Shown here piece after piece: positions 1-8,200 of a DNA stretch of 60,386 nucleotides. The notes beneath the pieces were generated by a model. That model saw nothing but the letters and a program-made list of their open reading frames with translations, had not been told where the DNA came from and searched no databases. The stretch's first letter is position 1; each line of letters begins with the position of its first letter. The stretch is from Halobacillus alkaliphilus. GTDB lineage: Bacteria > Bacillota > Bacilli > Bacillales > Halobacillaceae. The DNA is taken from assembly GCF_900113125.1 (NCBI RefSeq), contig NZ_FOOG01000021.1, forward strand, positions 1 to 60,386. Reading direction: 5' to 3'. The position numbers were made by a program, and so were the translations under genes.

Positions 1-225
1 TTAACCTTCCTTCAGGTGAAGGTAGGTGTTACCCGGCATTAGCCCCGGTTTCCCGGGGTTATTCCGGTCTTACAGGCAGGTTGCCCACGTGTTACTCACC
101 CGTCCGCCGCTCGTTCCACAAGCTTCACCCCCGAAGGGGATCCGCTTGCTTCCCGCGCTCGACTTGCATGTATTAGGCACGCCGCCAGCGTTCGTCCTGA
201 GCCAGGATCAAACTCTCCATAAAAG
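1..225 (-). rRNA. 16S ribosomal RNA, 5' end (partial)
   Basis: Read on the minus strand, the conserved 16S start (GAGAGTTTGATCCTGGCTCA) is at about 201-218, followed by the V1-V2 region with a hairpin near 1-30. Only about 225 bases are inside the window; the rest lies to the left. The stretch 226-342 between it and tRNA-Ile contains the CTTTGAAAACTGAAC motif usual in Bacillaceae pre-16S leaders. The tRNA array upstream is on the same strand, so tRNAs and rRNA are probably one transcription unit. The exact 5' end is approximate. Confidence 0.97.
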
Positions 226-342
226 TTGAGATTGATTTAGCTCTTTGCACACCGAATGTGCTTGTTTGAATTCCTTCTATAATGAAAGAATATCTTGACG
301 TACTGGTTGGTTCGTTCAGTTTTCAAAGATCAAAAGTGTTCA

Positions 343-420
<78 letters not shown>

Positions 421-436
421 AATGTTAAAGAATTAA

Positions 437-510
437 TGGAGCGGGTGAAGGGAATCGAACCCTCATCATCAGCTTGGAAGGCTGAGGTTTTACCACTAAA
501 CTACACCCGC
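437..510 (-). tRNA. tRNA-Gly (TCC)
   Basis: 74-nt cloverleaf with acceptor GCGGGTG, anticodon TCC and encoded CCA. Member of the twelve-gene minus-strand array. Confidence 0.97.
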
Positions 511-543
511 ATTATACAATTAGTAAATCTATGAGTTGCTCGA

Positions 544-620
544 TGGTCGGGAAGACAGGATTCGAACCTGCGACCCCTTGGTCCCAAACCAAGTGCTCTA
601 CCAAGCTGAGCTACTTCCCG
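544..620 (-). tRNA. tRNA-Pro (TGG)
   Basis: 77-nt cloverleaf with acceptor CGGGAAG, anticodon TGG and encoded CCA. Confidence 0.97.
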
Positions 621-625
621 TATAA

Positions 626-702
<77 letters not shown>

Positions 703-776
703 TTATCAAAAAAGCGACATCTATTAATGTAACATGCATTTCGGTTTAACGCAAGAGTTTTTTTGAAAAAACTTAG

Positions 777-860
<84 letters not shown>

Positions 861-903
861 AAGTTGTAAAGACAATTCGCTGCTGATCATGGTGATTGGA
901 AAG

Positions 904-985
904 TGCGGGTGGAGGGACTTGAACCCCCACGCCGTGAAGCACTAGATCCTAAATCTAGCGTGTCTGCCAATTCCACCACACCCGC
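904..985 (-). tRNA. tRNA-Leu (TAG)
   Basis: Second leucine tRNA, anticodon TAG, acceptor GCGGGTG, no encoded CCA. Leu(TAG) followed by Leu(GAG) matches the trnS order of B. subtilis as I remember it. Confidence 0.96.
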
Positions 986-994
986 GTTAATAAA

Positions 995-1070
995 TGGTGA
1001 GCCATGAAGGATTCGAACCTTCGACCCTCTGATTAAAAGTCAGATGCTCTACCAACTGAGCTAATGGCTC
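995..1070 (-). tRNA. tRNA-Lys (TTT)
   Basis: 76-nt cloverleaf with acceptor GAGCCAT, anticodon TTT and encoded CCA. Its 5' 26 bases plus one leader base recur upstream at 1188-1214. Confidence 0.97.
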
Positions 1071-1187
1071 GCAAATGTTAATTAAGATCTCATTATGAGT
1101 TCGAAAGATGCTCGTCGTGTTGCAAGTTCACTCGAAGAAGTTTCACTCCTCGCAAGCCTGCGAAGATGGCTATTCAAGTAGTTGGCT

Positions 1188-1214
1188 TGCTCTACCAACT
1201 GAGCTAATGGCTCG
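1188..1214 (-). pseudogene. Truncated tRNA-Lys fragment (acceptor 5' strand and D arm)
   Basis: 27 bases identical to the start of tRNA-Lys at 1045-1071: the 5' acceptor strand and the D arm, then unrelated sequence (toward 1081) replaces the anticodon arm onward. It cannot fold as a tRNA. It looks like a leftover of a local duplication or of recombination between tRNA arrays. The surrounding 1072-1324 holds no other gene I can support. Confidence 0.8.
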
Positions 1215-1324
1215 TAATGTTATCAATCTAGCTTCTAATGAAAAATCAAGGAGGTTTCTTTAAAAGCACAAGGACTATCATATAACGTCCGTTGCATTTT
1301 GTCAACTCATTTTTCAAAAGAAAA

Positions 1325-1399
1325 TGGCTGGGCCAGCTGGATTCGAACCAGCGCATGACGGTACCAAAAACCGTTGCCTTACCGCTTGGCTATGGCCCA
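1325..1399 (-). tRNA. tRNA-Gln (TTG)
   Basis: 75-nt cloverleaf with acceptor TGGGCCA, anticodon TTG and encoded CCA. Confidence 0.97.
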
Positions 1400-1409
1400 A
1401 ACATTAAAG

Positions 1410-1486
1410 TGGCGGTCCGGACGGGACTCGAACCCGCGACCTCCTGCGTGACAGGCAGGCATTCTAACCAACTGAACTACCGGACC
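1410..1486 (-). tRNA. tRNA-Asp (GTC)
   Basis: 77-nt cloverleaf with acceptor GGTCCGG, anticodon GTC and encoded CCA. Confidence 0.97.
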
Positions 1487-1500
1487 TATGTATTAAAAAG

Positions 1501-1572
1501 TGACCCGTACGGGATTCGAACCCGTGTTACCGCCGTGAAAGGGCGGTGTCTTAACCACTTGACCAACGGGCC
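1501..1572 (-). tRNA. tRNA-Glu (TTC)
   Basis: 72-nt cloverleaf with acceptor GGCCCGT (one G-U pair), anticodon TTC; CCA not encoded. Confidence 0.96.
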
Positions 1573-1588
1573 AATACAAAATAAGTAA

Positions 1589-1679
1589 TGGCGGAGAAGG
1601 AGGGATTTGAACCCTCGCGCCGCTTGCGCGACCTACACCCTTAGCAGGGGCGCCTCTTCAGCCACTTGAGTACTTCTCC
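1589..1679 (-). tRNA. tRNA-Ser (GCT)
   Basis: 91-nt class II tRNA with a long variable arm, acceptor GGAGAAG, anticodon GCT and encoded CCA. Confidence 0.97.
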
Positions 1680-1683
1680 GTAA

Positions 1684-1758
1684 TGGCTCCAACGGTAGGA
1701 TTCGAACCTACGACCGATCGGTTAACAGCCGATTGCTCTACCACTGAGCTACGTTGGA
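1684..1758 (-). tRNA. tRNA-Asn (GTT)
   Basis: 75-nt cloverleaf with acceptor TCCAACG, anticodon GTT and encoded CCA. First tRNA of the array; Asn-Ser-Glu as the opening order matches trnS of B. subtilis. Confidence 0.97.
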
Positions 1759-1824
1759 ATAATGAAAACTTAAGCAATTCGCTTGCTTGTCTTAAGAACA
1801 AGTTCGTTATCAGCGACGTTTTAT

Positions 1825-1853
1825 ATAATATAATATTCAGCTGATAATGTCAA
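1825..1853 (-). promoter_or_regulatory. Sigma-A promoter of the tRNA-16S array
   Basis: Minus strand has TTGACA (1848-1853), a 17-base spacer and TATTAT (1825-1830): a near-consensus housekeeping promoter about 65 bases before tRNA-Asn. Between them a CTTAAG...CTTAAG hairpin (1769-1796) probably serves in leader processing. No terminator is seen between it and the 16S gene. Confidence 0.85.
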
Positions 1854-1955
1854 ACCCTTTTCCACAAAAAAATTATTTCTTTAAATTGTTTTGGGGGTTG
1901 TTTTGTTAAGGCTTATTTAATTTAACATGCACTTAATAATCCGTCAATGGATTTT

Positions 1956-2411
1956 TCACTTCTTTTTAAGTTTTCCCCTGCATTTCCCGCAGCCATATCT
2001 TTTCGTATTTACTCTTCTCTTTCTCGCGTATTCCTCACCACATGAAGTACACATATAATAATGTAACTCTGCCTGCTTCTGCTTTTGAGATGGCAAGGCC
2101 TTACAGAACCTTGGAGAATTAGTGGTTTTCAGAAGTTCTTTAAACTCACGGTCTCCATGCTTGTATCCTTTACCCTCGATATGCAAATGATAATGACAAA
2201 GCTCATGTTTAATGATGCCTTTAAATTCTTCCTCTCCCAATTCTTCAAGATACTTAGGGTTTAGTTCGATCACTCTTTTGGAAGGAATATACCGTCCTCC
2301 TGTCGTTCGAAGTCTTGGGTTGAATTCGACATTATCAACGTAAGGCTTTTGAAAATTTGCAAGTGAAATTTCTTGCGTCCATTGTTGTAATTCTTCATTT
2401 GTCATAGTCAT
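1956..2411 (-). CDS. SprT-like zinc metalloprotease-fold protein
   Basis: A 151-residue protein of the SprT family, cytoplasmic, with the metalloprotease-like motif HELCHYH at about residues 89-95 and a C-terminal zinc ribbon (CTSC near 120 and CGKC near 140). The bacterial family has no firmly known substrate; eukaryotic relatives (SPRTN) digest DNA-protein crosslinks. Length and motif fit the B. subtilis YdcK type, also found beside tex and cmpA. The ATG is preceded by GGGAGGTG at proper spacing. It lies between the tRNA array promoter and cmpA, which is on the other strand. Family assignment is firm; the role is unknown. Confidence 0.93.
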   Translation of the reverse strand: MTMTNEELQQWTQEISLANFQKPYVDNVEFNPRLRTTGGRYIPSKRVIELNPKYLEELGEEEFKGIIKHELCHYHLHIEGKGYKHGDREFKELLKTTNSPRFCKALPSQKQKQAELHYYMCTSCGEEYARKRRVNTKRYGCGKCRGKLKKK

Positions 2412-2487
2412 ACAGGAACACCTCCCAGCTTTTTAGCATACTTTATCATAAGTCTCAGAAAAGATGAATACAAAGGAGTGGATATTC

Positions 2488-2598
2488 ATGCCCGCATGGC
2501 TTAAAAATCAGATGGCGAGAGCTTTCGCCAACAAAGATAAATATCAAATTAAAATGCTGAACCAGTGCTGGTACTATTACCAACATCTTTATAAATAG
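2488..2598 (+). CDS. cmpA: CmpA, small regulator of spore cortex/coat assembly
   Basis: A 36-residue protein beginning MPAWLKNQM and containing YQIKMLNQCWYYY, very close to the 37-residue CmpA of B. subtilis, which sits at the same place between the tex and sprT genes. CmpA works with the coat ATPase SpoIVA in a quality-control step that delays cortex assembly in defective sporulating cells (family knowledge). A ribosome binding site AAAGGAG sits 8 bases before this ATG; another in-frame ATG at 2464 lacks one. Its presence supports a spore former. It is easily missed because of its size. Confidence 0.88.
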   Translation: MPAWLKNQMARAFANKDKYQIKMLNQCWYYYQHLYK

Positions 2599-2600
2599 AA

Positions 2601-2636
2601 GAATACCCAGAAGGAAACTCTCCTCCCGGGTATCTA
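2601..2636. terminator. Hairpin between cmpA and tex
   Basis: ATACCC (2603-2608) pairs with GGGTAT (2629-2634) around an inner GGA/TCC pairing. The T tract is weak on both strands, so it is a modest candidate terminator for the convergent cmpA and tex. Confidence 0.45.
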
Positions 2637-2645
2637 TAGTAATCC

Positions 2646-4817
2646 TTATGATTGTGGCAGCATCGTAAGAGCGATTCGTTGTTTCTGGGTATCCACCTGC
2701 TCTACCCAGACCGTTACAACATCTCCTACAGAAACGACATCCATTGGGTGTTTAACAAACTTATTGGATAGCTTGGAAATATGGACAAGCCCGTCCTGTT
2801 TAACTCCTATATCTACAAATGCTCCAAAATCCACTACGTTTCTAATCGTTCCCTCAAGCTCCATACCTTGTTCAAGATCTTCCATAGATAGTACGTTCGT
2901 TTTCAGAAGTGGTTTTGGTAAGTCATCCCTTGGGTCACGTCCAGGCTGAACGAGTGATTTCCTAATGTCCTCAAAGGTCATCGTGCCGAGATCCAGTTCA
3001 TCAGCCGTTTGTTTTACATCCATTGCCTTCAGCTTCTCTGCAATCTCTGCACTGCCTAAATAATCAACAGTAGCACCGACCATTTTTAAGAGGGAGCGTG
3101 CTGAACGATAACTTTCCGGATGAATGGGGGTGCGATCCAATGGTTCCTTTCCATCCAGAATTCGTAAAAATCCAATACTCTGTTCATACGTCTTGGCCCC
3201 AAGCCTTGGAATATCCTTAAGCTCCGAGCGTTTCGTAAACTTCCCTATTTCTTCTCTCTTCTTCACTACATTATTAGCTACAGCTTTACTCAGTCCTGAT
3301 ACGTATTGCAGTAAAGAAGAAGAAGCTGTATTAACGTTTACTCCTACCTGGTTAACTGCAGTTTCTACCACGAACGTCAATGATTCATTTAATTTCTTCT
3401 GAGTGACATCATGCTGGTACTGACCGACTCCAATGGATTTCGGATCAATTTTTACCAGTTCCGCTAATGGATCCTGAACTCTCCGGGCTATAGATACAGC
3501 ACTTCTTTCTTCGACTTGCAGATCAGGGAACTCTTCACGTGCTAACTTGGAAGCAGAGTACACACTGGCCCCTGCTTCGTTCACGATCATATAAGAAGCA
3601 TCCAGGTTATGTTTTTGAATCATATCCGCAATGAATTGTTCTGTTTCTCTGGAAGCCGTGCCATTACCAATCGCCATGAGTTCAATCGGATATTTCTTCA
3701 TAAACGACAATATTTTTTTCTCTGCCCCGGCTGTATCATTTCTGGGTGCTGTTGGATAAATAACGGCAATATCAAGTACTTTCCCGGTTTCATCAATAAC
3801 CGCCAATTTGCACCCGGTACGGTAGGCTGGGTCTACCCCTAATACAACTTTCCCTTTTAGCGGTGGCTGCAGCAACAAACTTCGCAGGTTACTGGAAAAC
3901 ACTTCAATCGCCTGCTCTTCGGCGCTTTCAGAGAGTGAGTTCCTAATTTCTCTTTCAATGGAGGGTTGAATTAAGCGCTTATAACTATCCTGAATGGCTC
4001 CGATCAAAATTTCCCGGAGTTTGCCTGAAGTAGAATCCTTGATCACCCTTCTCTCTATGTAACCAACAATGGATTCTTCAGGAGGCTGCACTCCTACTTT
4101 TAACACGCCTTCCTTCTCCCCACGATTTAACGCTAGTATACGGTGGGAAACGATCGACCTTACAGGCTCCTGATATTCGTAGTACATTTCGAATATATTT
4201 TTTTCATCCTTATCTGCGTTTTTATCAGATGATTGTATCGTTCCTTTTTGAAAGGTCTGTTTCCTTATTTGGTCCCGGTAGGCTGGATCATCCGAAATCC
4301 ATTCGGCAATAATATCATTCACACCCGCCTCTACCTCTTCTTCACTTTCAATTTCGTGCTCTTCAGAGAAATAGGACGGCGCTTCTTTAGAGAAGTCCAT
4401 GTCTTGTTGCTCCCACACTCGCAGAGCAAGAGGTTCCAAACCTTTTTCCTTTGCAATCGTCGCTCTTGTTCTTCGCTTCTGCTTATAAGGGCGATATAGG
4501 TCCTCAACTTTTTGAAGCTGAGTCGCTTGCTGAATCTCTTTACGCAATTCTTCAGTTAATTTACCCTGCTCATCGATTAACCGAATGACTTCTTCTTTTC
4601 TTTGGTTCAGATTTTTTACATAACTCCACTGATCTTCTATTGATTTAATTTGTACTTCATCTAATCCACCCGTCAATTCTTTTCTATAGCGGGCAATGAA
4701 AGGCACAGTATTTCCTTCATTCAGTAACTCTATAACTTGCTTAACCGATGATTCCTTGATACTGATCTGTTGAGCTACCATGCTCATCAACTCAGGATTC
4801 TGCTCTATTTCACTCAA
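2646..4817 (-). CDS. tex: Tex-family RNA-binding transcription accessory protein
   Basis: Tex/YdcI-like protein of 723 residues: N-terminal helical region, a YqgF-like RNase H-fold domain (around GVDPAYRTGCKLAVID), helix-hairpin-helix repeats, and a C-terminal S1 RNA-binding domain (GTIRNVVDFGAFVDIG). Tex proteins bind RNA and DNA and associate with transcription; the exact job in Bacillaceae is unclear. The frame stays open to 4895, but I choose the TTG at 4817 because AAGGAGGA lies 7 bases before it and the length then matches the usual 715-725 residues. It follows the sigma-B operon after a strong terminator and converges on cmpA. Confidence 0.95.
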   Translation of the reverse strand: MSEIEQNPELMSMVAQQISIKESSVKQVIELLNEGNTVPFIARYRKELTGGLDEVQIKSIEDQWSYVKNLNQRKEEVIRLIDEQGKLTEELRKEIQQATQLQKVEDLYRPYKQKRRTRATIAKEKGLEPLALRVWEQQDMDFSKEAPSYFSEEHEIESEEEVEAGVNDIIAEWISDDPAYRDQIRKQTFQKGTIQSSDKNADKDEKNIFEMYYEYQEPVRSIVSHRILALNRGEKEGVLKVGVQPPEESIVGYIERRVIKDSTSGKLREILIGAIQDSYKRLIQPSIEREIRNSLSESAEEQAIEVFSSNLRSLLLQPPLKGKVVLGVDPAYRTGCKLAVIDETGKVLDIAVIYPTAPRNDTAGAEKKILSFMKKYPIELMAIGNGTASRETEQFIADMIQKHNLDASYMIVNEAGASVYSASKLAREEFPDLQVEERSAVSIARRVQDPLAELVKIDPKSIGVGQYQHDVTQKKLNESLTFVVETAVNQVGVNVNTASSSLLQYVSGLSKAVANNVVKKREEIGKFTKRSELKDIPRLGAKTYEQSIGFLRILDGKEPLDRTPIHPESYRSARSLLKMVGATVDYLGSAEIAEKLKAMDVKQTADELDLGTMTFEDIRKSLVQPGRDPRDDLPKPLLKTNVLSMEDLEQGMELEGTIRNVVDFGAFVDIGVKQDGLVHISKLSNKFVKHPMDVVSVGDVVTVWVEQVDTQKQRIALTMLPQS

Positions 4818-4916
4818 AAAAAGTCCTCCTTCACAAACATCTACTCTGTATTGTATCAAATTCTTGGATGGTCCGTCAGAAGAACGCGAGACCATTCTTC
4901 ACCTCTTTATACGATT

Positions 4917-4957
4917 GAAAAAAGGCCTTATTCTTTTTAATAAGAATAAGGCCTTTT
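4917..4957 (-). terminator. Terminator of the sigma-B operon
   Basis: Perfect hairpin AAAAGGCCTTATTC / GAATAAGGCCTTTT overlapping the rsbX stop codon, A-rich before and T-rich after on either strand. Confidence 0.9.
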
Positions 4958-5552
4958 ATACATACTCCATGGCAATTAAAGTGGTATCATCTTCTCTGGC
5001 TTCTCCATAAAGTTCTTTATATTGCTCAGTAATATCGTTCACATTATTTGTGGAGATATACTTAGATGTTAATCGGCGGTCATTCACCCCATCTGAAAAA
5101 AGCATAAAGATCATACCTTTGCTGATCTCTCCTCTGGATACTCTTAACTTACGAGAAAACCCAGCTAAATAACCGGCCAATGGAATATTCCGATGTCTTC
5201 TGCCATCTGGTTCAATGATAATGACTCCAATATTTCCAATGGAAGAGTATGAATATGTTTTAGCAGTAAAGTCTATTCTAAGTATGCCAAGAACGACTCC
5301 TCGTTTACCTACTAACACTTCATTGCATTTACGAACCAGGGCTTCAATAGTTAAATCCGTGTGTTCTTCAATGACATTCATAACGGCTTTAGAAGATTCA
5401 TGAGCCATTTCTCCGCTGCCCAATCCATCAGCTAAAGCACATATGAAAGCATCTTCAGTTTCTTTATAAAAGTAACTATCTCCGCAATAGTAGTTGCCTT
5501 TTTTGGCTTTTTGATAAATCGATAGACGGACACGCTTGTACTGCTCTTCCAC
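4956..5552 (-). CDS. rsbX: RsbX, PP2C-type serine phosphatase (feedback of the stressosome)
   Basis: A 198-residue PPM/PP2C phosphatase with the metal-binding motifs ALADGLGSGEMAH (around 38-50) and FSDGVNDR (around 150). In B. subtilis RsbX dephosphorylates RsbS-P and RsbR-P and so resets the stressosome after signalling. It is the last gene of the sigma-B operon; its GTG start overlaps the sigB stop by one base with GAGG seven bases upstream, indicating translational coupling. Length matches the family (199 in B. subtilis). Confidence 0.95.
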   Translation of the reverse strand: MEEQYKRVRLSIYQKAKKGNYYCGDSYFYKETEDAFICALADGLGSGEMAHESSKAVMNVIEEHTDLTIEALVRKCNEVLVGKRGVVLGILRIDFTAKTYSYSSIGNIGVIIIEPDGRRHRNIPLAGYLAGFSRKLRVSRGEISKGMIFMLFSDGVNDRRLTSKYISTNNVNDITEQYKELYGEAREDDTTLIAMEYV

Positions 5553-6331
5553 TAAAAGGCCTCTACCGATTCAGCTTGCAAGGCTTCCCTTAATTTGCGA
5601 AGAGCTCGTCGTTGAAGGCGAGAAACGTGCATCTGGGAAATTCCTAGTTTTTCTCCTGTATCCTTTTGGCTCATATTCTCAAAATAAGTGCACTGAAGAA
5701 TTTCCTGTTCCCGTTCACTTAGAATGGGAAGGACTTTCTCAAGAAGCATCTGCTGATCAATTTGAGAATACCCATCTTCCTGATTGCCGATTAGGTCAAG
5801 GATCGTTACCGTACTTCCATCAGAATCCGCTTCAATTTTACGATCGACAGATAAAGCTTTGTAGCTTTTACCCATTTCCATCGTTTCCAGGACATCTTCT
5901 TCTGAAACTTCCAGATGGTCGGCTATTTCAATCACAGACGGGGATCGCTGAAGAGTATTGGTGAGTTCTTCGGCCGCTTTTTTAATTTTAGGGCCTAGCT
6001 CTTTAATCCGACGGGGAACATGTACACTCCACGTTTTGTCACGGATAAATCGCTTAATTTCTCCGATGATCGTAGGGATGGCAAATGATTCAAAAGACTT
6101 CCCAAAAGAAGGATCATACCGACGAATCGCCGCTAAAAGACCCAGCATTCCAACCTGGACCAGGTCTTCATGAATGGTACTGTTCTTTGAATACTTGCGT
6201 GCAATGGATTCCACAAGGTCTTTATAGACAAGAACAATCTTCTCCTGCACCGCTTCATCAGTAGGATGTTCCTGTAAATGCTCTATCCATTCATATACTT
6301 CATCATTGTGATGTTGAGATCTGGTCGCCAT
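5552..6331 (-). CDS. sigB: RNA polymerase general stress sigma factor SigB
   Basis: A 259-residue sigma-70 family factor of the SigB/F/G group. Region 2 reads RYDPSFGKSFESFAIPTIIG, followed by DKTWSVHVPRRIKELG typical of region 3; region 4 ends in the helix-turn-helix GISQMHVSRLQRRALRKLR. It directs transcription of the general stress regulon and is held inactive by RsbW. I start at the ATG at 6331 because GAGGTGG lies six bases before it, rather than the upstream ATG at 6352. The start lies 29 bases inside rsbW, an overlap also seen in B. subtilis. Confidence 0.97.
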   Translation of the reverse strand: MATRSQHHNDEVYEWIEHLQEHPTDEAVQEKIVLVYKDLVESIARKYSKNSTIHEDLVQVGMLGLLAAIRRYDPSFGKSFESFAIPTIIGEIKRFIRDKTWSVHVPRRIKELGPKIKKAAEELTNTLQRSPSVIEIADHLEVSEEDVLETMEMGKSYKALSVDRKIEADSDGSTVTILDLIGNQEDGYSQIDQQMLLEKVLPILSEREQEILQCTYFENMSQKDTGEKLGISQMHVSRLQRRALRKLREALQAESVEAF

Positions 6332-6779
6332 TCTGACCCACCTCAGCTTCATGGAGATATTTTGTCATTAGTACAATCACTCCATATTTACTATTAATTT
6401 CAACTTTATCCATAAGTGCGTCGATCAAGAACAATCCGAAACCACCCTCACGGAGCTCTTCAATATTGTCATCTTGTTTGTAAGGACCGATATCCTGCTT
6501 AATATCTCCAAGGTTAAAGCTGCCGCCGTGGTCTGCAACCATTACTTCAAGACGGTCATCATAAACACCAAAACCGATGGTGATTTCTCCTTCACCCGTT
6601 TCATTATAGCCGTGTTTAACAGCATTCGTAATGGCTTCAGATATGGCTACCTTTAAATCTTCAATATCTTCATAAGTAAAACCCATGCGATTGGCAATAC
6701 CAGAAATGCTTAAACGTACCACGCCGATATACTCCGCTTTGGCCGGGACCTTTATTTCAACAAAATCAAATGGTTCCAT
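6303..6779 (-). CDS. rsbW: RsbW, anti-sigma-B factor and serine kinase
   Basis: A 158-residue GHKL-fold kinase with the N box EAITNAVKHGY (about 47-57), a G1 motif VADHGGSF (about 81-88) and a G2 motif LREGGFGLFLI (about 109-119). It binds SigB in unstressed cells and phosphorylates RsbV. Its start overlaps the rsbV stop and its 3' end overlaps sigB, so rsbV, rsbW and sigB are translationally linked, as needed for fixed partner ratios. Close in sequence to the 160-residue B. subtilis protein. Confidence 0.97.
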   Translation of the reverse strand: MEPFDFVEIKVPAKAEYIGVVRLSISGIANRMGFTYEDIEDLKVAISEAITNAVKHGYNETGEGEITIGFGVYDDRLEVMVADHGGSFNLGDIKQDIGPYKQDDNIEELREGGFGLFLIDALMDKVEINSKYGVIVLMTKYLHEAEVGQNGDQISTSQ

Positions 6780-7111
6780 TATTGCATTCCACCTTGTACT
6801 GTAGAATCTATATTCATAATCTCTGTAAGACCGGTAATTTTAAACAAACGGTACACACGCTCCTGCATTTGTACCAACTTCAAATCAGTATTGTGCTCTT
6901 TTGTAGATTTTAAAGCACTTATAAAGACACCGAGACCTGTAGAATCCATGTAATTCACATTCTGCAGATCAACTTCCACAGTCTGACCTTCTTCTTTCGT
7001 TAAGGGCAATAGAGCATCTTTTAGCTTAGGTGCCGTAAATGCATCCACCTCTCCCGAAAGTACAACATAAGCGATATTTTCTTTATTCGTAACATCTATC
7101 GTTAGGTTCAT
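6779..7111 (-). CDS. rsbV: RsbV, anti-anti-sigma factor
   Basis: A 110-residue STAS-domain protein with the phosphorylated serine in MDSTGLGVF (Ser57). Unphosphorylated RsbV binds RsbW and frees SigB; RsbW phosphorylates it and RsbU dephosphorylates it. AGGAGGA precedes the ATG. It is the first gene behind the sigma-B promoter at 7156-7181, so rsbV, rsbW, sigB and rsbX are amplified by SigB itself. Confidence 0.97.
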   Translation of the reverse strand: MNLTIDVTNKENIAYVVLSGEVDAFTAPKLKDALLPLTKEEGQTVEVDLQNVNYMDSTGLGVFISALKSTKEHNTDLKLVQMQERVYRLFKITGLTEIMNIDSTVQGGMQ

Positions 7112-7155
7112 CTAAAAGTCCTCCTAATATTCCTGTAAAAGTCCACTAACGGTAA

Positions 7156-7181
7156 ATACCCGTTTCATTTGAGGACTAAAC
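7156..7181 (-). promoter_or_regulatory. Sigma-B promoter inside the rsb operon
   Basis: Minus strand GTTTAG (7176-7181), a 14-base spacer and GGGTAT (7156-7161): essentially the sigma-B consensus. The stop codon of rsbU lies within the -35 element. The position between rsbU and rsbV is the same as in B. subtilis, giving autocatalytic expression of rsbVW-sigB-rsbX. Confidence 0.93.
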
Positions 7182-8186
7182 ATTTCTTTTTAAAATGATC
7201 AGGGTGAAATCATCACGCAGATGAAAATCCTGAAGACGTTCAAAGTGCTTGTAAACATTCTCTACCGTTTCCTGCGCGGGCAAATGGGAATATTGCTTGA
7301 TAACGTGCAGAATTTCTTCCTGTTCAATAAAACGGTCTCCCTGCCTGCATTCAGTCACTCCATCTGTCAGGAGGATAATCATGTCACCTTTTTCAACTTT
7401 CTTCTGGTACTGAGTGTAGCTTGTTTCTGAGGATACCCCTAGAACAAGTCCCGGTACATCAATTTCCTCAAATTCATCCCGGTCGCTATAGTAATAAAAA
7501 CCAGGCTCATGACCAGCAGAAGAATAAGAGAATGTGTGTGTATTAGAATTATAGAGTCCATAAAACATCGTAATGAACATACTCGCATCCACATTTCGTT
7601 CAACGACGCGATTCAAACTCCCCAGAATCACGCTTGGATCCATACGCATTTCCGGATAGCTATCCATTGAATATTTGATCATAGACATACACAAAGCTGC
7701 AGGTACACCTTTTCCAATAACATCTGCTACAGCTATTCCAAGAGAACCTTTGCCGTCTTGAACAAAATGGTGGTAATCCCCATTCATCTGTTTAGCAGGT
7801 ACACTTAAAGCTCCGATGTCTACCTCTTCCAAATCCGGCTTAACAGTAGACAATAGGGTTTTTTGCATATTAGCGGCTACAGAAATTTCGGATTTAAGCT
7901 CCAGCTGTTTTTCACGCAGCGATTGATGTTCTTGGTAAGCCAGTCCGTAAGAAATCATAGTTTCTAAAAGAAAATTCATCGATGCCTGAATGTAATCGGG
8001 CATTTCCGGGTATAGTTCCTGTAGGGATTGAATGTGAACATTTATAATTTCTTCAGGTGAAATGTTTTGCTGCATAGATTGCTTGCTGAACTGCTCTGCC
8101 TGATACAGAGCTTGTTCATCTTGTGTTTTGATATATTCTTGCAGAAGTTCTTTATAATTTTCCAGATCAAGCTTCAGTGTACTCAT
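7176..8186 (-). CDS. rsbU: RsbU, environmental-stress RsbV-P phosphatase
   Basis: A 336-residue protein: an N-terminal helical domain of about 85 residues that binds RsbT in the known protein, a linker helix, and a C-terminal PP2C/SpoIIE-like phosphatase domain with ADVIGKGVPAALCMS (about 153-167) and LLTDGVTECR (about 270). When activated by RsbT it dephosphorylates RsbV-P and turns on SigB. AAAGGAGG precedes the ATG. It is the last gene of the constitutive part of the operon. Confidence 0.96.
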   Translation of the reverse strand: MSTLKLDLENYKELLQEYIKTQDEQALYQAEQFSKQSMQQNISPEEIINVHIQSLQELYPEMPDYIQASMNFLLETMISYGLAYQEHQSLREKQLELKSEISVAANMQKTLLSTVKPDLEEVDIGALSVPAKQMNGDYHHFVQDGKGSLGIAVADVIGKGVPAALCMSMIKYSMDSYPEMRMDPSVILGSLNRVVERNVDASMFITMFYGLYNSNTHTFSYSSAGHEPGFYYYSDRDEFEEIDVPGLVLGVSSETSYTQYQKKVEKGDMIILLTDGVTECRQGDRFIEQEEILHVIKQYSHLPAQETVENVYKHFERLQDFHLRDDFTLIILKRNV

Positions 8187-8200
8187 CGTCTAATCCTCCT

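Noticed and set aside
26-229. 67-codon plus-strand ORF
   Set aside because: It lies in the complement of the 16S rRNA gene.
4818-4895. Longer N terminus of Tex (26 more residues)
   Set aside because: No RBS before it, and family length and the AAGGAGGA site favour the TTG at 4817.
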